This document shows, piece after piece, positions 23,475-36,768 of a stretch of DNA of 64,000 nucleotides. Both the position numbers and the translations under genes were made by a program. This stretch comes from Acorus gramineus (lineage: Eukaryota; Streptophyta; Magnoliopsida; Acorales; Acoraceae): contig CM060850.1 of the NCBI GenBank assembly GCA_030737835.1, forward strand, positions 12,381,408 through 12,445,407, read 5' to 3'. The first letter of the stretch is position 1. Each line of letters opens with the position of its first letter. Below the pieces are notes generated by a model, which worked only from the letters and a program-made list of their open reading frames with translations, had not been told where the DNA came from and made no database searches.

Positions 23475-23960
23475 CACTACAAGAAATTCGAGTATTAGCT
23501 GCGAAATATTTCGTAGCAAAAACCCCAAATTTCGTAGATAATAACCTTTCTCGACGAAATAAGTTCGTTGCAATTATCATTGCAAAAGCCTCGTATCAGA
23601 ATACCTTTTGCTACGAAATTTTTATTTCGTAGCAAAAGGCACTCTTTTGCTACGAATTAAAATTCGTAGCAAAATGTATTTACTACGAATTTATTCAGTA
23701 GCAAAAGGTGGTATTTGCTACCAATTGAGTGCGTAGCCAAAAAGAATATTTTTTGCTACGATGTTTATTTCGTAGCAATATATGACCTTTTGCTACGAAA
23801 TACATCCGTTGCGAAAGGAGTCCTTTTAGCTACGAAATCATATTCGTAGCAAAAATCTCTCTTTAGCTACGAAAATATTTCGCAGCTAAAAGTTTATAAG
23901 TGAATAAAAAAAAACAAAAAGGCCTTATCCTACGAAATATTTCGTAGGAAAATGTCATAT
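23475..23960 (+). mobile_element. One end of a CACTA (En/Spm) transposon with subterminal repeats
   Basis: CACTACAAGAAATTCG at 23475 is the classic CACTA terminus. It is followed by about 480 bp packed with GCTACGAAAT and its complement ATTTCGTAGC in both orientations, often paired as hairpins. These are typical subterminal transposase-binding repeats. I found no matching TTTCTTGTAGTG end to the right and no transposase frame, so the element is truncated or its other end has diverged. Confidence 0.75.
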
Positions 23961-24095
23961 TTTCCAAAAAAAAAAAATTTTAGGTAAAAGTATATAACCT
24001 GAATTAAATAAACATCTAATTACGATAATAATAATAATAAAACCATTCAAGTTTTAATTAATGTGTGAATTCCTTTATCATATGGTAATCTAGTG

Positions 24096-24250
24096 TTTGA
24101 ACAGGTTGATTGAATCCCGGTCCAGTTCAGTCTAAGTCCTAGTCCAGTTCAGTTCACTCCTAGTCCAGATCAATCTAAATCCAAGTCCAGTTCACTGCCA
24201 TGCTTAGTCCAGATTGTAGTTCAATCCAGTCCCAGTGCAGACCAGTACCC
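24096..24250 (+). repeat. Short AGTCCAGTTCA repeats
   Basis: About ten loose copies of (T)AGTCCAGTTCAGTC-like sequence, with variants such as AGTCCAGATCAATC. Simple-sequence drift, no frame kept. Confidence 0.7.
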
Positions 24251-24779
24251 TTACATAGATAGATGTAATTAATATATAAATCCGCTATAAATTTCATGTA
24301 TAGGTTACTTGTAGGTTACATATTGATATGGATGTATAATTAGTTTTTGAAATACATGTAAGTTTGCCCTTTTTATTTATTTATTATTGATTATTGATCA
24401 TGTAATGTTGTTCAATTGAATTTATTCAATTCATTCCCTCGAACCTTGGCATTTATTGATGGGAATATGATGAGTTTCATTCGTTTTCTGAAAGTTCACA
24501 AAATGGATACATTTCAATTTTAATCTTATTCATAATTTATTCCAATGCATACATTTCATTAAATTTTTTATATATATCATAAAATTATATTAGTAATTTA
24601 CATAAATTATATATATTTGAATATTCTTATATATACCGACTAAAATTAAATTAATATATTTATTAACTTATAATTAAAATTGAATATCATAATATTATCA
24701 TGACAAGTGGATACTTATAAAATGAAAGTATCTTCAAGATATGATTTGAGTGTTAAAAAATAATTTGTATTCTATTTTG

Positions 24780-24920
24780 ATTATGAAAATATCATAATCA
24801 AATTATGTCATAACATATCTATGAATAAATTCCTATTCAATGTTTTTATTTACATTCCTTGCAATATCATAATCAAATTATGTTACAACATTTATATGAA
24901 TAAATTCCTATTCATATTTT
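24780..24920 (+). repeat. Tandem duplication, about 86-bp period
   Basis: ATATCATAATCAAATTATGT and, further on, ATGAATAAATTCCTATTCA appear twice in direct order, at about 24788 and 24865. Confidence 0.7.
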
Positions 24921-25194
24921 AATTTACACTCGTTCCAACATGCAATGCATGGTCGATTTAAACCTTACATATTAAAATCACATAAATTTTTGTTATATTA
25001 ATTATTCCAAGACATATCCTCAAATTCAATGTTATATTAATTTTTAATTAACAATTTTGCCATTCCCAATCCCTGAAAATAATTACACGTCTTTTACAAT
25101 AACCCTTCTTTTACGATAACATTCATTCGTTTCAACTTCCCTTCTTTTTACAATAACCCTCTTCTTTCATCTTCTTCTTTTTAATACTCTCTCT

Positions 25195-25400
25195 CTCTCT
25201 CTCAAAATCTGACAACCACCTCTGCCTCCACCTCCACTTTCGATGGCGGCCGATGACCCTCCCCTTCAAGAGCCCAAGTTCCTCTGCGACGTCTAGGCTC
25301 ACCGGTCCATCGGCGACAACGATCACTGTTTCGCCGGCGGGGGATCCGATACAACCACAACCACGAGGAGGAGATGAGTCCGATTTGATGAAATACTGTT
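25195..25400 (+). other. GC-richer island, possible captured gene fragment
   Basis: After a (CT)n tract, ATGGCGGCCGATGACCCTCC opens a short frame (MAADDPPLQEPKFLCDV, then stop). The region is clearly more GC-rich than the surrounding AT-rich repeats. It looks like the 5' UTR and first codons of a host gene carried or stranded among transposons. The antisense frame (25132-25422) is longer but has no family signature. I cannot name the source gene. Confidence 0.3.
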
Positions 25401-27074
25401 TCTCCTCTGTGTATATGGACATATAATGGTATTATTACATGATGGTCTTCAAATACCTTTGCATGCAAAAAGGTATGAACTTCTGCCATCCATGTTAAAG
25501 CATATCATGATATTGCACAAAATAAAATTCTTTCTTCCCTCTTCTGATATCATCATTTTATACTGAAAATTAGTTCATCATAAAGGTTATCTCTAATATC
25601 TTAATAAGACTTCATTTAAATATTACTAATTGCACGATTGAATTTCTCTTTCTGGAAAACCTGAAAATTTAGATGATGTGGCTTTCAGTTCAGAGCTTTT
25701 TTTTTTTTGGATTTTCTTTGTTAGTTTGGTCCTTTGGAAGTGGCTTTGGTTTATTTAGTTGGGTTACTATTTTTTATGTGTATTAGGAATTCTTGAAATT
25801 TGATTTTATGTGATTACTCTCTCTTTTTTTTCCCCTTTTATGGTTCTGCTTCCACCAAAAGAAAAAAAGATTTAGTGTGTATTGAGGTGGGTTTTCATCA
25901 TATATGATAATTATGTGAGTATATTTGTTCTTTGGTTTTGGTTGCTATTTTTTCCATTGGAAGGAGATATTTTAATATTTTTAAATGTTATTTTGTTCTT
26001 ATTTTTCCCTTTTTCTTTGGAAAATAAAAAAAAAATTAAATTAAGTTTTCTGTGTATATGTTGAATTGATGATTGCTAGAAAGAATATAAATATTGCTAC
26101 TTGTCTGATCATCTATACATATGAGGAACAATGTTGAGTATCTTACATCATATTCTAAGTGATTCTTATTCTACCAAACGAAAAAAAGGTGATTCATATT
26201 AGTCTTATTCATTCGTCTAATAATTCTGGATAATTAAAGTTTCTTTTTGTCTTACAATTCTAGACTATTAGAGTATCTTTTTTACTTTAATGTTTTCTCA
26301 GATGTCTTATACATATCTATGCATTTTTGTGTATACTGATCCATGAACATTGATTGAATTATGTTAGTTAAGATTTAAACTTGCAGCATAATGTTTGAAA
26401 TCTCTCTCTTTTTTTCTTTTTTCTTTTTTTGTGACACAGTGGCCTACCAGTTGTCAAGAGAAAGAGTGGTGATAGAGCAGGCATGCTCCAAATGATCCTG
26501 TTTGGAAGAAATAGAATGGTAATCTGGAATATATATTCTTCATGTATTTTTTCCTTTTCCCTTTTTTATCTATATCTATATCTATACTACTTATAAAAGT
26601 ATCAATCCATGAAAAACATTCATTGGACACAATAACCCTTCCCAATTTTTGAAAATTCATTCCTACCCCCAAATGATATTAGGTTTGTCATATTTACCCT
26701 TTCAAATTCATGGAAATCAATGGCACTATATTAATATTATATAATATGTTAAATTTTATACATTTATTGTTATATACCTTACAAATTAAATGTCAATTTA
26801 AGCATCTTAAAAAATCCTAAAGAAATTTGTACATGAATTTTATGTTGAAATTAATTTATCTTAATTAATAGAAAAACCTAATATATAATAGAAGCTTTAT
26901 GTATTTATTTATTAAAAAAAAAAACAAATATTGCAAGGGTGAGAAAATTCAAGCAAAGTTTAATATATACCCTTTCATATTATATGTCATATATGCATCT
27001 TAAAATTTCCTAAATAAATTTGTACATGAAGTTTATGTTGAAATTAATATATCTTAATTATTAAAAAATCCTAA

Positions 27075-27525
27075 TATATATTATATAAAATGCACATGTT
27101 ATCAGATTAATCTATATAATGCATTATACATATATTAATATAAATTTCATATTTAACATTATATATTAAATCTAAAAAAATTATATATAAAATATGTATT
27201 TTTTTTAGATTTGATATGTAATCTATGTTATGGAAAAGTCACCCTATGCATATAATTTTAAGATGCATTTATAAAATTATATATTGTTGACATTAATATA
27301 TATTATATAAAATACACATGTTACTAGATTAACCTATATATAATGCATTATAAATATATATTAAATTAAATTTCATGTATATAATTATATATTATATTAA
27401 ATCTAAAAAATGTATCAAAAACTATGTTTTTTTTTAGATTAATATATAATTTATGTCATGGAAAAGTTACACTGTGTATATAATTTTAAGATGCATTTAT
27501 AAAATTATATATTGTTGACAATGTA
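27075..27525 (+). repeat. 222-bp tandem duplication inside Helitron-like region
   Basis: Two copies start with TTATATAAAAT(G/A)CACATGTTA (27081 and 27303, exact 222-bp offset) and both end near AAAATTATATATTGTTGACA. Similarity is high over the whole unit. Confidence 0.85.
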
Positions 27526-30500
27526 TTTCAAAATCTTTACAATTAATTTTTAACATAGAGGTAATAATTGTTTTCCACATAATAAATGTTGTTTCTTAGA
27601 ATAAATATTGTTCTTAGAATTTTAAATTATAATAAAATATATATGGGTAGTATAGGATCCTAAAATCTGTTTTTCTATACGTTGAAAGAAAAGAGACTGT
27701 AAAATCTTGCGACCATTCATCTTCTCCATTAAGAAATGGCTTCCGCATATTAGAAAAGGGATTGTATTGTTTGTCTTCCTTTAAATGACTCTTAAAACAC
27801 TTCTAATTTAATTTTTGTCTCTCAATTTATGCAAATCTGTCATTGTTCCAAATGCATTCATTACCCATTCATTCGTCCACCCCCTCCATCTCTTCGTCTC
27901 CTTTTATTTAACTCTCTATGTCATGCATACATATGCCTTTTTAAATTCTTCAAAATTTGTACCGTCATATGACTATATATATTCTTGAATTCAATTCAAT
28001 CATCCTTCAAGAAACAATAAATACCAAATAATTGTGTATTGTTTAATTCATTATAAACTACTTCAATTTAGAATTAAATGAGATTCACACATTTTATTCA
28101 TCCCCCTCCTCTCAAGTTCTATTCTCCTAACTCCTCCCTCACATGCAGATCATACCGGCCATGATGGAGATGAGCACTGCTTGGATATAAAAGTTGATGT
28201 TGGTAACACGCGGATCGTCTACTAAAGATCTCCGAACGAGTTCATGTTAATTTCTCTCTATATTTCCTTTTTTTAATTTATCTTTAGTGGATAGTTCTGA
28301 TTTTATAATAATCATCGAAGCCTCATGGACGCGATTAAATGAACCATTTTGTATTCCTATTATACGTGTCTATTTTTTTTTTTAGGGTTACACCCAATGA
28401 GAAGGAAAACATTTTTATCTCATATGGTATCTTCTTTTTATTTGTTGTTAGTATTATACAATTAAAATTTGAGAATAACTTGAGAAAGAAATGTTGTGGA
28501 ATTGTTATGTCGACTCTTATTTACTATTTTCTTTGTTCTTTTCATTATTTTTTTTTTGCTAGATCATGCAGTGCATCTCTCTTTTTTTAATTTAGTTTGC
28601 TATAATCTTTAAGAAGACATGTAACTTGTAATGCGGTACATCAAATCACAATCTAATAAACTATTGTCCACCATAACTAATAATCACATATTTCACATTT
28701 GTATAAATATTTAATTAACATTATTCATTCTGTACGGTTAATTTTTCATTCATTTTTTTAAATTATATTCTCATACATCTAAAATGCTTGGTTTGATTTC
28801 CATTTATTCTTTTCTTTTCTTATAATATGTTGGGATAATTAAGTATGGTTTGTGAAACTTAAATAACACTGGATACTCATTTGAAAAAACACGCCTTTTA
28901 ACAAAATCTAGATCGACGAGATATTGATTTGTTTTTTGAAACAGATGTTGATTTATTTTTAAACACACACAAAAAGGATAATAACACACGGTTGAAAACA
29001 CACTACAAAAAAAATTAAAGTAAAAATATGCTAATGACAATCTGAGTAAAAATATGACTAACACAGAAAAGAATGCTTTTTTTTTCAAAGTAATTTGAGT
29101 TATGGATAGATAATCGAGGGTAGTTTAACTATCATTTCAGTTTGAAAGCACAATACAAAATAAGATAAATATTTACAGATAGGACACTACAAAACAATAT
29201 ACGCCTGATTTTATCTTCTATTTTTAAAACTATATAAAAGTATGGAGAATCGAATATTATCCAAGTTTGATAAAACACACTTGAATACGACATGCAATTT
29301 TTTTTAACAAAAACATTACTAATAAATCCCACAATTTCTTTAATTTTTATTAATATGATTGAATTTTTTATTGTTATATGATTCAAATGTTGCTTAATTG
29401 TAACTTAAAGTCATATAGGTTTCACATTTCCTTAAATTATATAACATCATTAACTTTTTAATTTTTCCAATTTATGTTTCACACTTCTGAAACGTTTGGT
29501 TTGATTTCAATTTATTCAAAATATTTATAAGACTTATTATTGTGTTATTCCCTAAACATCACTAATACATGTTTTTCCATTGTGATTCATGTGACCATAT
29601 TTTTTTGTTTGATTAATTATTCTTTTTTTTCTATGTTTAGATTTATTTCATTGGTTTTGATTGTTTCATGTTCCATTTGACTTAGATTTTATGTGACTTT
29701 AATGATAATATTTGGAATATTAGTCAGAATTAAGTAACATTATTAAATTAAATTTATTTCTATAATATGCATGAACTCTTTGAATTCTTTGCCACGACAC
29801 TAGAGAATTTTGTTGAAAGAGAAGACAGTGGCATGCTACATACCATTGATCCACGGTTCATAGGAAATCAACAATCATGACTAATGCTTATTTATTACAT
29901 TTCAACAAGATAACAGTCACAATTATTTATTACCAACTTCCTTAAAAAATGTCCTTAACAAGATGAAACTATTGTGAATAGTGAGCAGAGAACCGCATAT
30001 AGGACTCACTGATTTTTATTTGTTGTTTCTTTGATTTAATTTGGTAAATCAAAATAAAGGGTGGGTATCTAACAGAAAAAGTGGATATCTTAATTAATGT
30101 AAGTGGTAATTGCTATGTTTTAAATTAAATTACCTTATATCACTGCATCTCAAAAATATATTAAACTTTTTTATGTGCTTTTCATATTATAAATTAAATA
30201 CACGTGTTAAAACATATAGTGCAACATTTCATATTATGCATATATAAATTAATTATAATGATATAAATTTACATTTAAATGTGATGATTAAAAACATATC
30301 ATAATTAAGTGAAACTGTTATTAATTTTTAATTTGAAAAAATACATTATAATTAAAATATACCCAATGAAAATTTTGAAATAAAAAAATATATTTTTCAT
30401 TTCATTTATTACGTATAATATTTATTTATCTAAATAAATTAGTTAAAATGTGAATTAAAACCATATATTTCTATAAAATCTTAAAAATAAAATCAAACTT

Positions 30501-30544
30501 ATTAAATTACTTTGCATCCAGGCCTTTTCATGTGCATTTGCATT

Positions 30545-33500
30545 TGCACATACATAACATTGTCATGGGAATATAGAGGATAATATGAGCAGTGCATTGC
30601 ATTGTGTTTTATGATCAAAATATAATCTATTCTACATTAACTTCAACAAAAAATTACTTTGAAAAGAAAAAAGTTTTTACTTGTCTTGGTCATATTCTCA
30701 TTACCACATTTACTTTTATTTTTCTGGTGTGTTCTCGATTATCTGTCATTATTCTATTACTTATGTATGTTAAAAAAATAAATTTATATTTCTTTCAAAC
30801 CAAATTTTGAATTAGTATCTGAATTTGTTTTTTAAAAAATATTATTTGGATTTGGTTGAAGTTGTCACTTTACAAAAGGAAAAAATGTGAAGTCTTACAA
30901 TTTCATTTGAGTATATATCTAAATGCCAAAATGTTATTATTACATATTATTTATCAATGTTAGTTGAGCTTCACAAATCATATTTAAATGTCATCATTTT
31001 ATATCCACATATTAAGCTCTTTAATATATATATATATATAACAAGTCATGTAAAAAATGAATGCCTTAACAAAAGTTAAGATCTTATACAATAGGAATGA
31101 TTGCCTATGATAGTCATCGTAATGAATCTGAAAGAATTATTTTACAATCCATTTAATTTGAATTTAAAGATTGGATTATTTAGTTCTTTTGAAATGATCA
31201 ATTATGTATGAACAATAGCTTCATTTTGCTTCAATCATGTTTTATGCCTAATGTACCTAAATATGATGGTTTACTTTCTGGTTATTTTTTTTCTTAATTT
31301 TTTTAATATTTTTTTCATTCTGTGTATCAGTTTCTTTGAAAAAAAATGCATATGAGAAATTGTCTACTATATTATATTTTTTTGCATGTTTGGCACCATA
31401 TTTTAAATTTTGTAAGGACTTTCGACCTAAGGTTCAATGATATATAGTCCTAAATATGAGTTGAAACACCATTTATTTAGACATTATATATACATTATAT
31501 ATATACATATTATCACAAAATCCATTCATTATTGAGTTTCTATTCAAGTATATATTTCATTAGACAATCAAAAGTAGAATAATATATTGGTCAACATATA
31601 ATTAGTTTTATAACTACATAAATAATTGGTTAAGTATCTTTATAGGAAAAAGAGAGATATTTTGGTTAAATTGATGAATTAATAGATATTAGATTTCTTA
31701 CATTTACAGTTATATTTACAAGGATGTTATTATAAAAAGTAGCAAACCATGTGTTCCAGAAGTGTGAATTTACAGATTGAAAAAATTAAATAAAAAAGTA
31801 GCACTACAAAGTAAGTAATGCTAAAAAAATTATACAAACATGAAAACTATGAATTTCAATTATAGTTATGCAATGTTTGTGTCATATGAAAAAGAATTAT
31901 TTAGAATCTTATAAATCTTTATTAGGTATTTGCTTAAATATATAAAAACTCTGTGTTGTGTTATTTTAATGTATTTATCAAATGGTTAATTGTCTATATG
32001 TGTTTTTTTTTTTTGACGGAATGGTAGGCATTAGCCATCTATATGTGTTGTTATATATAGATTAAGAAAATATTCAGAATAATGTCAGCCATGTATGAGT
32101 ATGGTAGTGTGTTACATCAAATTCATTTTGTATTGTGTTTTTCAAGATCAAATGATATCTAATATATCATACATTATCTCAAACAAAAATTACAGATTCT
32201 CATTAGCATATTTACTTTGATTTTTGTGGTGTATTATCAACCATTTTTTATTATACTTTTTGTGTGTATGTTTAAAAATAAATCCATATATTTTAAAAAT
32301 AAATTCAGTACAGTCCGTGGAATTTTTAAACCAAAAAATATATTATCTGGATTTTGTCAAAGTTGGCACTTGGTAAAAGAAAACTAAAAGGCGTGCATTT
32401 TGATTTGGGTATCTCCGTATCTAAAGCCTTATGCTATTATTATTTATCAATTCTCATACTTACTTGAGTTTCACAAATAAGATATTGTACTTCATAACAA
32501 AATGGTTTTTGAGCTGATAAGTTACATCCAAATCTTAAGAAAATAAAAATTGTACAATGTAGCTATCATTAATGTCAATCCAATAAAATCTTAACTTTAG
32601 AATCTCAAAACTTAAATTATAAACCCATGTCTATAAGAAAATCAATAATAAGTCATGAATAATTATGAAAAAGACAATATGGTTACTTGTAAGAAAATAA
32701 ATAAATAAATATAATCAAACCAAGTGTTCCATAAGTGTGAAACAAAAGTAGAAAAAATTAAATAACAAAAATAACATTACAAAGTAAATAATCTTAAAAA
32801 ATTAATACAAATGTGAAAGCTAAAAAAATCAATTATAATTATGAAATATTAATATATACAACTTCGGACGTGTCATTTAAATATGAATTAACTGATCGAT
32901 TCTATATATTGTTATATATAGATTAAAAAAATATAAAGGATAATATTAGCAGTGTATTGCACTATGTTCTATCAATATGTAAATTTTTTTTGTGTTTTGT
33001 TTTTATCAAATGATATCTAATATATTGTCCCAGATTATCTTTAACAAAAAAATTACATTAAATTATACACATTATGAAATATATATTTTTTTACTTGTGT
33101 TAGAATAAAGAAAAGGAAATTCTTGTTTGTATTAGAGGAGCCAAACGCTCTATTTATTGATACATAGAGAAAAACCTAAAATACCAAAAAAAGAAATTAG
33201 GAAAACTAGGAAACTAATAATATCAAAATAATGATAATAAAGCATAATATTCTCCTAATAATTCTTCTTTAGTCAGATTCTAATTACCATATTTACTTTT
33301 ATTTTTCTGGTGTGCCCTCAACCATTTGTTAATATCATTTTCCTTGTGTGTGTTAAAAAATAAATTTATATGTGTTTCAAAATATATAATTTATATTGTT
33401 TCAAAATATATATATTTAAAACAAGTAAAACCACTCTCAAATAAAAAATATTTTTATATTAATAATATTTTTCAATTAAATGAGGGTGTAAAAAATATAT

Positions 33501-33960
33501 GTTTACAATATTTTTTTGCAAATTTTTCCTTCATATAATTTATTTAAATTTATTTATCATATTGTTTTTATTTTTCTATTGTTCAGTTTTTCCTTTCAAT
33601 TTTCTTGTTATCTTGAATTGTAATCCTCCAATGGATTCATTTTTTACATGAGACAACCTGTTTTAATTTAGTTTGAATATATCTCACTAAAAGTTTTGGA
33701 TTATTTGGTTCTTTTGAATTGATTAATTATGTATAAACATTGACTTCATTTGCCTAAAAGTTTTGTATATATTTTTTTTGAAAAAACGAGTATGAGACAT
33801 TGTCTACTATGAATATGTGATTGTTTTTTCATGTTTGACATTGTTATTTTCATAGATAAACTATAGACATTAGCTTTCTTACATTTGAAATTATTATTGT
33901 AAAGATGTTACTGTAATCAAATTATTTGACATGAATATTAATCAAAACATATGTTAGACT
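30545..33960 (+). repeat. Three diverged copies of a block of roughly 1 kb
   Basis: Blocks sharing AGCAGTG(C/T)ATTGCA, then AACAAAAAATTAC, then CATATTTACTTTTATTTTTCTGGTGTG and a TTAAAAAATAAAT stretch (in parts) begin near 30570, 32070 and 32930. Between them lie shared segments with (T)GTTCCA(T/G)AAGTGTGAA (about 31750 and 32720). An inverted copy of the last segment is at about 29450-29510. Copies differ by many indels. Confidence 0.6.
33098..33262 (+). mobile_element. Possible solo LTR / TRIM-like insertion
   Basis: Comparing the third repeat block with the other two shows about 165 extra bp here. The insert starts TGTTAGAATAAAGAAAAGG and contains CTCTATTTATTGATACATAGAG, like plant copia/TRIM LTRs, and ends near ATATTCTCCTAATA. 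No clean target duplication was found. Confidence 0.35.
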
Positions 33961-33999
33961 TTATCTATGTGCATTTGCACATACACAACTACTAGTTTT

Positions 34000-35457
34000 T
34001 AAAAAAGACTCATGCAGCCTGCTTCAAAATCCCAATTCCCTAACAAGATATGTGCTTCATTTGAATAATCATGTCATATTTTGTTATTTATATTTATATG
34101 AAAGCACATAAAATATACACTAAAAATATCAAAATAGTCAACTCAAGGTTCTGTGAGAACATAGAATATCAGAAACAAACATGATCTAGATTAAGCTACT
34201 GCAAAGGAGGCTTCAACTGACCTTTTTTTTTTTGCACATTCTGCTAAAGCTCATCTCATATTATGTTCAGTAAATATATGAAATGACAGATTCAAATGAA
34301 AAAAAAAAAACATTACTCAAAACCCATGTGAACATTTTGCAACTTATTATCATCTAATGTATTTTCATTCCAGCATGGTAGCACCAAAGAATTTAAGAAT
34401 GAAGCCAGACATAATTACCAAACCCCCCCCCCCCCCCCCCTCCCCGGTGTTGCAAGTTGGCTACAATTAATAGTTACTATTAATTCCAAAATTAATTGAA
34501 AACCCTACATTCAAACATAGTTTATGTCAACTAAAACCTCATCGATTGTTCTAGTTTTGGCTTATGGCGGGGAACATTATTAGGAGATATATGTCAGTAT
34601 CAAGACCACCCCATTATTGGCCACCTTGGTCAGATTCTCTCTGAAAGCTAATGGGAGTTTAATAAGTTTCCGACATGTCAGGTGCATCAGATTAATCAAT
34701 TAACAACCATAAGCAGGACCACTGGAAAAGCTGGAAAAGCAATGATGCCAACAATAATAATGAAAATATCAATAAACAAATAACAAAATGTTGCAATGGA
34801 TGAAAAAAAAAATTACTGAGATAAGCATATAATTCTTTCTAGAATGTCACGGTAATTATTTGTCTAAGAAAAATGAAGGTATCATGTTGGAATAAGCAAT
34901 ACTATTTGCTAATGAGCCTATGGTTTTTCTTACAGTATCAAGTATCCATTCTTATTATATTGAAAGCATGAAAATATTAACCCAAGCTAACATAGAATAT
35001 TTTGTTTGACAAAAAAAACATTAAATTAATTCAACATACCAACCTGACTCGATTATATTTATCTTAAAAGGTTTCAAACCTGCCCTGCCATTCTCTAACA
35101 TGAAATTGGTTGTTAACGAAGCAAGCACAATATCAAAGCATATCAACTATATCCACTTTACACAACATTTTTTAAGATGCATATAATGACTGTATTCAGT
35201 CTTGAGGTGACAATAAGATTAGCAATTTATATGTACATACATTAAGGGCATTGATAGTATTTCATTTCATGGTAATTATTTCTAAATAGTTATCACCAAA
35301 CAAATTGATGCCTTCAGATGGATAGGTAATCTAACAAACTTCTCTCTTTTTTTCCCAAAGACACTAGCAACCAAAACATTAGCATATTTTTAAAATGATC
35401 ATCCACCAACCTTAATTTATTTAACTCAGAATTCTCCAAATAGAAGAAATGAAACCA
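34000..35457. other. AT-rich spacer with poly-C tract
   Basis: No gene seen. It includes an 18-nt C run at 34423-34440 directly after ATTACCAAA. Confidence 0.4.
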
Positions 35458-35600
35458 TTTTTTTTTTTTTTTGGATAAAGGTTCAAACAATTTTATTAGG
35501 AAAATGCCCCCGAACAAAGGAGACGAGAGACCTCCGTACAAAGGAAGGAAAGAAAGAAAAGAAAAAAACCTTCCCCAAACAGGGCGCCCTCCGCAATGAC
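35458..35600 (-). mobile_element. LINE 3' end with poly-A tail
   Basis: On the minus strand: GGGCGCCCTGTTTGGGG, a pyrimidine-rich stretch, TACGGAGGTCTCTCGTCTCC, TTTGTTCGGGGGCA, CCTAATAAAATTG and a poly-A tail of about 15 (the T run at 35458-35472). It is the clearest copy of the 3'-end family seen at 11800, 13650 and 40340. Confidence 0.7.
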
Positions 35601-36520
35601 TAACACACTATCCTTACAAGCTAATGATAGAAGGTGTATTCACTCCTAACATTTTTTAAACTCAACTAGCATGTTTAAACATATGCAAAGCATATAATCT
35701 CTTTCACATAAAATGTTCAAGTCTGATTAACTCATCTTAGGACAAAAATGAGCTCATTTGCACTCAGCAAACCAGGAATTTAACCAGTTTATGTTCTTCC
35801 TCCTCCTAACAATGAGCTGTGTACGTCATTCCATAATAACAAAGATGCAACATGAGACTCTGTGCCACTACTTTCATAACCATCATCAATGTACAACAAA
35901 AAAAGGAACAAAAAAGAAAAGAAAAAAGACTATTCACCATAGTTGAGCAGATAGCTTACCAGTCCAACAAGGAAATGTCAATGACATGTTGGAGGAGATG
36001 CTCCCAATCCAAGTTCGTGAGGGAGTCCACTCCATTCCATCAGAAGCCAAAGATCAGACAAGATAGCATAGATGTGATCCCACAACACGTATTAGCGGTG
36101 ACACAAAAAAAAATCCCATGAATTTAGCTTAAATCACGAGAATACCATTGGAAAAAAGTATTTGTTTACGTCCAGTAATACAACCTTTTTTTCGCTTGCA
36201 TATCCTCCTGAAAACACAAATTATCCCTAAAAAACTCAAATATGATGCATATATAGTTCAATTACCTAGCAAGGAGTGGAACTAGTATATATCCTTGACT
36301 ACAAAGGCATGCATCCAATATACTTGAGTTGTTAAGAGTACATAAACAATCAATATCATTAGGAGGACAAACACACACACAGATTTTAAAGGATACAAGT
36401 TGGGGAAAAAAATTGGATTTAAAATTATATAAAGTGTTTAACCAATACATGAATATACAAGAGCCGTTCAATAGAAAGGACATATATTATTAGTGAAGTA
36501 CACAACACATTTTCTGGAAA
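35601..36520. other. Spacer downstream of VPS11
   Basis: No gene is supported. A stretch at about 35950-36110 has ordinary base composition but no recognisable frame. A short (CA)n lies at about 36370. Confidence 0.35.
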
Positions 36521-36598
36521 CTAAAAGAACCATGCAGAGGGGGGTGAAAAATACCTCCAAAACTCTCTCCACTGGACAAACATGGCACATGCACTCCT

Positions 36599-36721
36599 AA
36601 AAACCTTCGCTCCACGGTCCCCAAAACTCCCAGAATTGCTTTCCAAGCTGAGGAAATCAAGATGGCTGTTACTTGTATCACTCAAAATACCCTTGCCAGA
36701 GATCCCATCCTTCAAGCTCTC
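36599..36721 (-). pseudogene. Diverged second copy of the last VPS11 coding segment
   Basis: On the minus strand, about 50 bp after the VPS11 stop codon, the sequence encodes SLKDGISGKGILSDT...NSGSFGDRGAKVF. This parallels the end of VPS11 itself: NSKDGFSV...GKGTVSKT...DSGSFGGGGA. At DNA level CCAAAACTCCCAGAAT matches CCAAAACTTCCAGAAT about 165 bp away. It reads as an old tandem duplication of the last 40 codons or so. It could be pure 3' UTR or a remnant of an alternative end. Confidence 0.6.
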
Positions 36722-36768
36722 TTCAGATGATCCACTGCACAGACAACATGGAATGCCCATGCATAAAC

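Larger units (their letters stand above)
26569..33995 (+). mobile_element. Probable non-autonomous Helitron, about 7.4 kb
   Basis: The left side has TCTATATCTATATCTATACTACTTATAAAAG preceded by A (in parts, 26569-26600), the usual look of a plant Helitron 5' end. At the right, TGTGCATTTGCACA (33968-33981) forms a 6-bp stem hairpin; 10 nt later comes CTAG (33992-33995) followed by T, the diagnostic 3' end with A|T insertion. The inside is AT-rich, has no Rep/helicase frame and consists of repeated blocks. Not proven: the ends could belong to different nested elements, and the exact 5' base (26569 or 26581) is uncertain. Confidence 0.45.

Noticed and set aside
28140..28260. Small exon-like stretch (HTGHDGDEHCLDIKVDVGN)
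   Set aside because: Too short, with no clear splice partners and no recognised family; it may be another captured fragment.
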